DNA of 64,000 nucleotides from positions 26,350,577-26,414,576 of the forward strand of contig NC_012877.2 of NCBI RefSeq assembly GCF_000003195.3, written 5' to 3'. Within the stretch, counting starts at the first letter, position 1; each line of letters starts with the position of its first letter. A program made the position numbers and the translations under genes. The notes under the pieces are model-generated. The model searched no databases. It saw only the letters and a list, made by a program, of their open reading frames with translations, and had not been told where the DNA came from. This DNA is from Sorghum bicolor (taxonomy: Eukaryota > Streptophyta > Magnoliopsida > Poales > Poaceae). Below, piece by piece: positions 57,054 through 64,000 of this stretch.

Positions 57054-57823
57054 TGTTGACGGTCCTTAAGTATCAAATTTAACTATCAAATAAACAAAGA
57101 AAAGGATCCAAATGAAATCAACATCAAGACTTAGGGTTTTATCTGATAGAATTCAACGAGTTTTGGTGTTTGTCTATTTCTGCAGGGGGTTATCAGGAAA
57201 TAAGGAAGAAAGGCCCACACATCGGGATTACATAGAGATATTAACGTGCTGTGCAATTATCTTACATCTAGAAGACTCCAGAAGCCACGAGACCGAAGCG
57301 GAGGCGAAACGGGGCCAGAGACAGGGCGCCCGCCCACCTCCTGTGCCCAATCACGCTCAATCTCACGGATTATGCTCCACCGACCTAATGGATCAAGAAT
57401 AACCGTTCAATCAATGTCGGTTTGATCCGACGGCCCAGGTTCACTTGAGGGGACTATAAAACCAAACCCCCTGGCCCCTGGAGGAGGCACCCCTTGATCA
57501 TTATTCATTATTCATAGACAGAGCAAAAGCTAGGGTTTAGAGATGAGAGCTCTCCTCTCTTCTCTAAACTAGAGTAGATCTAGATAGTAGCGAGATGGAG
57601 AGCGAAGGAGGATTAGAGGAGAGGCCGGCATGTCGGTTCTTCCTCCGGTTGTACTTCGCCATGATCAAGCTCTAATCGAGCTTGCTCATGGGATGACTCT
57701 GGTAATCTACTTCTAATTCATTATGCAATTACTAATCATGTATGTTCTGGTTCACAACTCTTTTGAGTACTTCTAATCTATAGGACCCTATAGGTTAGAG
57801 TTGTAGTATAGGTGTAAGCGTGG
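57054..57823 (+). repeat. Truncated 3' LTR of element F
   Basis: Matches the first ~770 bp of the 5' LTR, then stops at GTGTAAGCGTGG and joins satellite. About 548 bp of LTR is missing. TATAAAA at 57455-57461. It differs from the 5' LTR by small indels around 57330 and 57465. Confidence 0.87.
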
Positions 57824-60167
57824 TTTACATGAAACGTACCATATTCTCAGAAATCAATTTGGAAGCACCCGATAGAACTCCTTGATCATGTGTGTCATAT
57901 GGAATCTCGCTTCAATCTGTTTGGAGATAGTGTTAGTTTAGGTGCAAGATTGGTGCATGGTTTGCGCATAATGCACCATAGGCTCAGAAATCATTATGAA
58001 AGCACCCGATGAAAGACCTAGGTGAAGAGGCTCAAGTGGAAGGTCAGTTCGATCTATTTGGAGATAGTGCTAATATTGACGCAAGATAGGTGCACGGTTT
58101 GCATGGAACATACCATATGCTAAGAAATCCATTTGGACGCACCCCAATAGAACTCCTAGATGACATGTGTCATATGGAATCTCACTTCGGTCTGTTTGGA
58201 GATAGAGTTAGTTTTGGTGCAAGATAGGTACACAGTTTACGCCTAATGCATCATGGGCTAAGAAACCATTTTGGATGCACCCAATGAAACTGCTGGGTAA
58301 AGGGGCTCAAGTGGAAGCTCAGTTTGCTTTTGTTTGGAGATAGTGCTAATCTTGATGCAAGATAGGTGCACAAATTGCATGGAACGTACCATTTGCATCG
58401 AAATATATTTGGAAGCAACCAATAGAACTCCTAGATGACGTGTGTCATATAGAATCTCACTTCGGTCTCTTTGGAGATAGTGTTAGTTTCGGTGCAAGAT
58501 AGGTACACGGTTTGTGCCTAATGCACTATAGGCTAAGAAACTATTTCGGACGCACACGATGGTACTCCTTGGTAAAGAGGCTCAAGTGGAATCTTGGTTC
58601 TGTCTATTTGGAGATAGTTCTAATCTTGATGCAAGATAGGTGCACGGTTTGCATGGAACATACCATATGCTCAGAAATCAATTTGGACAAACCCGATGGA
58701 ACTGTAGATGCACCCGATGGAACTACTAGATGAAGTGTATCATATGGAATCTCATTTCGATCCAGTTGGAGATAGTATTAGTTTCGATGCAAGATAGTTG
58801 CATGGTTTGTGGCCATTGCACCATAGGCTCAAAAATCGTTGTGTAAGTTCTCGATGGTACTCTTGGGTGAAGAGGCTCAAGTGAAAGCTCAGTTCGGTCT
58901 ATTTGGAGATAGTGCTAATCTTGATGAAAGATAGGTGTACGGTTTGCATGGAACGTACAATATTCTTATAAATCAATTTGGACGCACCCGTTAGAACTCC
59001 TAGATCATGTGTGTCATATGGAATCTCGCTTCAATATGTTTAGAGATAGTGTTAGTTTAGGTGCAAGATTGGTGCATGGTTTGCGCATAATGCACCATAG
59101 GCTCAGAAACCAATATGGAAGCACCCGATGATAATCCTAGGTGAAGAGGCTCAAGTGGAAGGTCGGTTCGATCTGTTTGGAGAAAGTGCTAATCTTGATG
59201 CAAGATAGGTGCACGGATTGCATGGAACATAGCATATGCTAAGAAATCCATTTGGACGCACCCCAATAGATCTCCTGGATGACATGTGTCATATAGAATC
59301 TCGCTTTGGTCTGTTTGGAGACAAAGTTAGTTTTGGTGCAAGATAGGTACACAGTTTGCGCCTAATGCATCATAGGCTGAGAAACCATTTTGGATGCACC
59401 CGATGATACTCTTGGGTAAAGGGGATCAAGCGGAAGCTCAGTTTGCTTTGTTTGGAGATAGTGCTAACCTTGATGCAAGATAGGTGCACGAATTGCATCG
59501 AACGTACCACATGCTTAGAAATATATTTGGAAGCACCAAATAGAACTCCTAGATGATGTGTGTCATATAAAATCTCACTTCAGTCTCTTTGGAGATAGTG
59601 TTAGTTTCGGTGCAAGATAGGTACACGGTTTGTGCCTAATGCACCATAGGCTAAGAAACTATTTTGGACGCACGCGATGGTACTCCTTGGTGAAGAGGCT
59701 CATGTGGAATCTTGGTTCTGTCTGTTTGGAGATAGTTCTAATCTTGATGCAAGATAGGTGCACGGTTTGCATGGAACATACCATATGCTCAGAAATCAAT
59801 TTGGACACACCCGATGGAACTGTAGATGCACCCGATGGAACTACTAGATGAAGTGTATCATATGGAATCTCACTTCAGTCTAGTTGGAGATAGTATTAGT
59901 TTTGGTGCAAGATTGTTGCATGGTTTGTGCCCAGTGCACCATAGGCTCAGAAATCATTGTGGAAGTTCCCGATGGTACTCCTAGGTGAAGAGGCTCAAGT
60001 GAAAGCTCGGTTTGGTATGTTTGGAGATAGTGCTAATCTTGATGACAGAGGTGTACGGTTTGCATGGAACGTACCATATTCTCAGAAATCAATTTGGACG
60101 CACCCGATAGAACTCCTAGATCATGTGTGTCATATGGAATCTCGCTTCAATTTGTTTGGAGACAGTG
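57824..60167. repeat. Centromere-type satellite array, right block
   Basis: Monomers begin at 57920, 58057, 58195, 58333, 58470, 58607, 58765, 58902, 59039, 59176, 59314, 59451, 59588, 59725, 59883, 60020 and 60155. The 158-bp monomers start at 58607 and 59725. The pattern repeats every eight monomers, as in the left block. Confidence 0.88.
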
Positions 60168-60874
60168 TGTTGACACCGTTTTTGGACACGTATCCACGAT
60201 CAGTAGAGTGTAGATCGGCAAGATAGGGCAACGGTAACAGGTCTGCAAGAGAGTTGCCGATGAGGGTGGTTGCCGATGAAGAAATAGCTGAATGTGGCTA
60301 AGTCCATGGGTGGTGATGTGTTTGTGCCGATGGCCAGCATTAACCTTTGCCGATGGCTACGATGGAGAGTCTGCCGATGACGCGGAAGGAGGACTTGGTC
60401 TATGGTGGTGTCCCAGTTTGTCACGGGGGGATAGTTTTATGTTTTCCTTAGTTGTTTAGATCGTTTTGTATATGGATTCTGTTTGATTTGGAATTCGAGT
60501 TCTAGTCGTGTCTGGTTGTAGCTCCTTGAGCAGGGTATAAATGTAGACCCTAGGGCCTTGTAATCGGGACATCTATCTATCAATCAATCAAACATAAGTT
60601 TTTACTCATATTCCAGCATCTACTTTTTCGACGACTTCATCATATTTTCCCTTTTTATTACGAGTTCTTAGGGATTCGTCGACTTAAGCTCGGCGCGTTC
60701 TCAAGTTCCGCGTGAATACCTCTTGGCCATGGCATCCGGGCACATCGCTGTTGTCGGGACCAAAGTATTCGAGTTATCACCTTTGCCGATAGTAAGGTCA
60801 AATCGGCTGGCACGCCTTAACGTTTAAATCGGGTATTAGCCCTTTGTGTTTGCAGATCAGCTTTTGCATCAACA
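60168..60874 (+). repeat. 5' LTR of element G
   Basis: About 707 bp, TGTTGACACC to GCATCAACA, with TATAAAT at 60536-60542. The octamer TGCCGATG recurs several times. Confidence 0.75.
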
Positions 60875-60881
60875 CATCTTT

Positions 60882-60899
60882 TGGCATGCCCAGTGGGAC
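60882..60899 (+). other. Candidate primer-binding site of element G
   Basis: TGGCATGCCCAGTGGGAC, seven bases after the LTR. I cannot assign a tRNA. Confidence 0.5.
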
Positions 60900-60920
60900 A
60901 GATTCAAGATCAAGATCAAC

Positions 60921-63900
60921 ATGTTGACTACTGAGTTTGATCAGGAGAACGTCATCCCTGTTACGGAAGCCAATCTTAAGGATGAGCAGAAGCAAGCTAT
61001 TGCCAAAGCCATGGAGAACTATAAGCAGCAGTGTTTGAGGTCCTTCAGCAATAACAGGTGCGGCGAGGTGATCCAGAAGGAAGCACTGCCGATGCCTCGG
61101 CAGGTTACTTTTGAAGCCAATCCTGGTAAACTCCAAGACATGGTTGATAGTGCTATTAACCGTGCTTTGATCAATCAAGCTGGTGTGCTGTCCAATACGG
61201 TTTTCAATGCTGTGGCTAGAACTTTCAAGGAAGGACAGTTGCCACCAGATTATGTGGGCCCCTCTCATCATCAGCTAGGATCACCGGTGGTCACAGCTCC
61301 ATCGGCTGCTACAGCCGGTGCGGGTACACAAACTACTGTTCCTCCAAGCACGTTGGGAGTAACTAATGCACAATCTACGCCGATGACGACCAATCCATCG
61401 ACTTCAGATGGGCAGATTAAGCTTGCTACAGATCTATTGGCATCGGCAATGTCGGGGTCGGTCCCTCCTCCTAACTGGTGGGGTTATGGTATGCCTCTAG
61501 AGTTGACATTGAAGACACCTAGCGTATCTCAGACGGCTGATATGAGAGGCAAGGCTCCTATGACATCGGCACCTCCAAATATGCCGATGAATCAGAGTCC
61601 CCAGTATAATACAACCACTACTGCAAGGCCTTACACTGGGAATTCTAGCTCCAACATTCCAAATGCCTAACGCATCGGCAGATTCAATGTTGACGCAACG
61701 GAGGTTTATGACTCAGCCAGGGTATGTCAATTCTATTATGATGCCCAATTACCAGTCATCGGCAGGCCTTATGCCGATGAACGCTAATAGTGGATGGCCT
61801 GAGCAGTAAGTCTTTCCACAAATGCCCCAATAGAATCATCAGGTTATAGGGTTTCAACAAGGCCAGATCTACCCTGGATTCCAGACCAAAGGGGTGGCCA
61901 ATCAGCCGATGAACCTCGGCCAGCAGATCGCTGGTCAGCAATTTGGTGGTCAGCAGCTCGGCGGTCAGCAGGTTGGTGGCTAAACACTTAACCCAATGTT
62001 CCATGCAGATCGTGCACCGCACAGACACGTGGAAGCTTACCAGCAGATGCCAGATCCACAACCGCCTCATCGGCAAGATGTCGATGCCTATTGGGCCGAT
62101 AAGATTGCTGAAGTAATGAGAGACCAATTTGAGATAAAACCCAAAGTCAAAACTTACTCTTATCGGACACCGTATCCTCCTGCATATGATTTAATCCCGC
62201 TTCCAAATCGGTACAAAGTGCCGGATTTTACTAAGTTTTCTGGGCAGGATGCTACGTCGACTATGGAGCATGTCAACAGGTTCATCATCCAATGTGGAGA
62301 AGCTGCTAACCGGGACGAGTTAAGGGTCCGGTTGTTCTTGTCTTCGTTGTCTGGATCGGCATTCACCTGGTTTATATCATTACCTCCTAGCTCAGTGATT
62401 ACTTGGGCCGATCTAGAAAAGCAGTTTCACAAATACTTCTTTTCCAGAGTCCACGAGAAGAAGATCATCGATTTGGTCAGATTGAAGCAACGCAATGATG
62501 AATCGGTTGAGAGCTTTGTACAGAGATTGCGGGAAGTCAAGAACAAATGCTATAGTCTGGTTTTGGATGATCGACAGCTAGCCGATTTGGCTTTCCAGGG
62601 TTTGCTGCCACATATCAGGGATAAGTATGCATCTCAAGAGTTTAAAAGCTTAAGTCATTTGGTGCAGAGAATCTCTGATCAAGATATCAAGCCCTTCGAG
62701 CCCAAGAGAGCATGGAACAAGAAAGTATCATTTGTGGATGAAGCAGCAAGCTCGGACTCTGATGAGGAACCAGTCATCGGCTTGGCAGAATGGGTGAAAA
62801 ACAAGAAGCCGATGTCTTGCCCTTTTGGGCATAAAGAGCCAGAGAAGTTCGCATTTGACATCACCAAGGCCGATAGGATATTTGATTTTCTACTTCAGGA
62901 AGGTCAGATCAAATTGTCACCTAATCATGTGATCCCATCAGCTGAAGAGTTAAAGAAGATGAAGTACTGTAAATGGCACAATGCAACTTCTCACAGCACC
63001 AATGAATGCAAAGTCTTCAGACAACAGCTGCAATCGGCTATAGAATCTGGAAGGATCAAATTTGCCAGCTCCAAGACCCAGAAGCCGATGAAGATTGATT
63101 AACCTCCTTTCCCAACAAACATGCTGGATGCTAAGGGAAAGGCCAAGGTCTTGACATCGGAAGCAGCTGAAAGAAGTGCATCGGTAGATCCTCAGCATCA
63201 GATCACTACTGCCAATGCAAAAGGAAAAGGCTTGATCTAGGAGGGGACTAACTCAGGCAGGCCTCCCCGATCTGGTATTGTGATAACTCACAGAAGGCCT
63301 CGGGAAACTTGGCAGCAACGTGAGGATCGGTATCGGCGCTAGCAAGAAGAATATCATCGGGAAGAAGAAAGACGCCGACAAGAATGGAATCGGCATAGGG
63401 ATCACTGGAATTGTCCATTCTTCATTCATTGTTGGGAGGAAAATATCAAGCTTCCTACCGTCAGAGACTGCCCGGAATGCAATGGTTATGATCGGTATGA
63501 TAGATCAAATCGGCAGTATCAGAACAATAGCTGCCGATTTGATGGGCCGATTAGGGGGAGAGCATCGGTTCATGATCGACTAGGGGGCAGGCTCAGTGTG
63601 CACGACAGGCTTGGTGATCGTGTTGAATATTTTCCCAGGAACTAGGAAGAACTTGAAGAGATGGCTAATGCACGAGTTCCCGATGAATTCATCTTCTGCA
63701 GGGATGCCAATACTTATCGGATGGAATCAAGGGAGAATCATCGCCCATCGGTAAGGCAGCAGCAACTTCCTCCATGGTGACCAGAGGGGTTGACCAGGAC
63801 ACAGAAGAGAAGGCTGCAGCATGAAAGGCGAGAGGAGTTAAGCAAGGGCGAAAACTCTGGCCAATCTGGGGATTAGCAACAATCAGATCCTAAGGGAAAA
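60921..63900 (+). pseudogene. gag: Gag region of element G, degenerate
   Basis: The first frame runs from ATG 60921 to TAA 61668-61670. The sequence then continues in another frame, with stops at 61807, 61831 and 61981, before an open stretch (61984-63102). That stretch encodes the capsid-like Gag domain (about 62190-62700, with a DFTKFSGQ start) and a CX2HX4HX4C finger at about 62968-63009. The same frame continues to the window end with stops at 63100, 63238, 63340, 63643, 63778 and 63874, and includes a second Cys/His cluster near 63412. A Gln/Gly-rich repeat (GGQQ-type) is at about 61915-61980. Several stops fit CAA or CAG to TAA or TAG. Confidence 0.78.
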
Positions 63901-64000
63901 GGTTCATCGGCAGATGTTAACATGGTATTTATGTTGCCGATGGAGTTCCTTGCACCATCCAGTGATGATGAGTTGGAGTTTTCCGACCAGAAAGCTCAGT

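Larger units (their letters stand above)
50345..57823 (+). mobile_element. Element F: gag-only LTR retrotransposon, 3' LTR truncated
   Basis: 5' LTR, tRNA-Asp primer site, one gag ORF, 3.6 kb without coding sequence, polypurine tract and a partial 3' LTR. No protease, RT or integrase is present, so it must depend on another element's enzymes. The primer site and gag type point to an Athila-like partner. It inserted in satellite at 50344/50345; the right side joins satellite at a different repeat position, with no target duplication. Confidence 0.85.
60168..64000 (+). mobile_element. Element G: decayed Ty3/gypsy element, 5' end only
   Basis: 5' LTR, candidate primer site and a gag region with many stops; pol and the 3' LTR lie beyond the window. 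It inserted in the satellite within the monomer beginning at 60155. The Gag type, with a CX2HX4HX4C finger, resembles Tat-group Gags, but the lineage is uncertain without pol. Confidence 0.78.

Noticed and set aside
48231..60167. CRISPR-like array of regular repeats
   Set aside because: There are no unique spacers; repeats are head-to-tail satellite monomers in plant DNA.
48410..60226. Repeated 73-89 codon ORFs in the satellite blocks
   Set aside because: They recur because the DNA repeats; length and frame follow the monomer, and no start context or domain supports translation.
48211..64000. A centromeric CRM-type retrotransposon, expected in such satellite
   Set aside because: None of the elements here shows CRM traits that I could recognise; C is the nearest candidate by zinc knuckle but its integrase end is outside the window.

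Overview
This window is plant nuclear DNA, most likely from the (peri)centromere of an Andropogoneae grass (the sorghum, sugarcane and Miscanthus group). It holds no host gene that I can support. Nearly all of it is nested Ty3/gypsy LTR retrotransposons inserted in a tandem satellite. The satellite has a ~137-bp monomer arranged in alternating subtypes and resembles the Andropogoneae centromere repeat (CEN38/SCEN type). The grass assignment rests on that resemblance and on the element types.

Layout. Element A (1-10493, minus) is a Tat-lineage gypsy element with an uninterrupted pol and a spliced antisense gene. Its left LTR lies off the window. A sits inside the 5' LTR of element D (10494-23404, plus), a Tekay/RIRE3-like chromovirus with ~4-kb LTRs, an extra ORF0 before gag and a C-terminal chromodomain. 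D sits inside the gag/protease region of element E (23405-31434, minus), a relative of D in the opposite orientation. E sits at the start of RT in element C (31435-31858 and 46060-48210, minus). C is also split by element B (31859-46059, plus), a complete 14.2-kb relative of A with a perfect 5-bp target duplication. C itself sits in the satellite, so the nesting is satellite > C > E > D > A, with B as a second insertion in C.

Satellite blocks lie at 48211-50344 and 57824-60167. Between them is element F (50345-57823), a gag-only element with a tRNA-Asp primer site and a 3' LTR truncated against satellite. Element G (60168 to the window end) is a decayed gypsy element of which only the 5' LTR and gag are visible.

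The coding capacity is that of retrotransposons: Gag and protease package and mature particles, RT/RNase H copy the RNA, and integrase inserts the cDNA. Most copies carry nonsense changes that fit C-to-T decay. The one open pol is in A. The most interesting features are the intron-bearing antisense gene shared by A and B, the splice-ready ORF0/gag layout shared by D and E, an in-frame TAG conserved between protease and RT in A and B, and an eight-monomer higher-order repeat in the satellite. Domain names come from motif recognition by eye; no database search was run.
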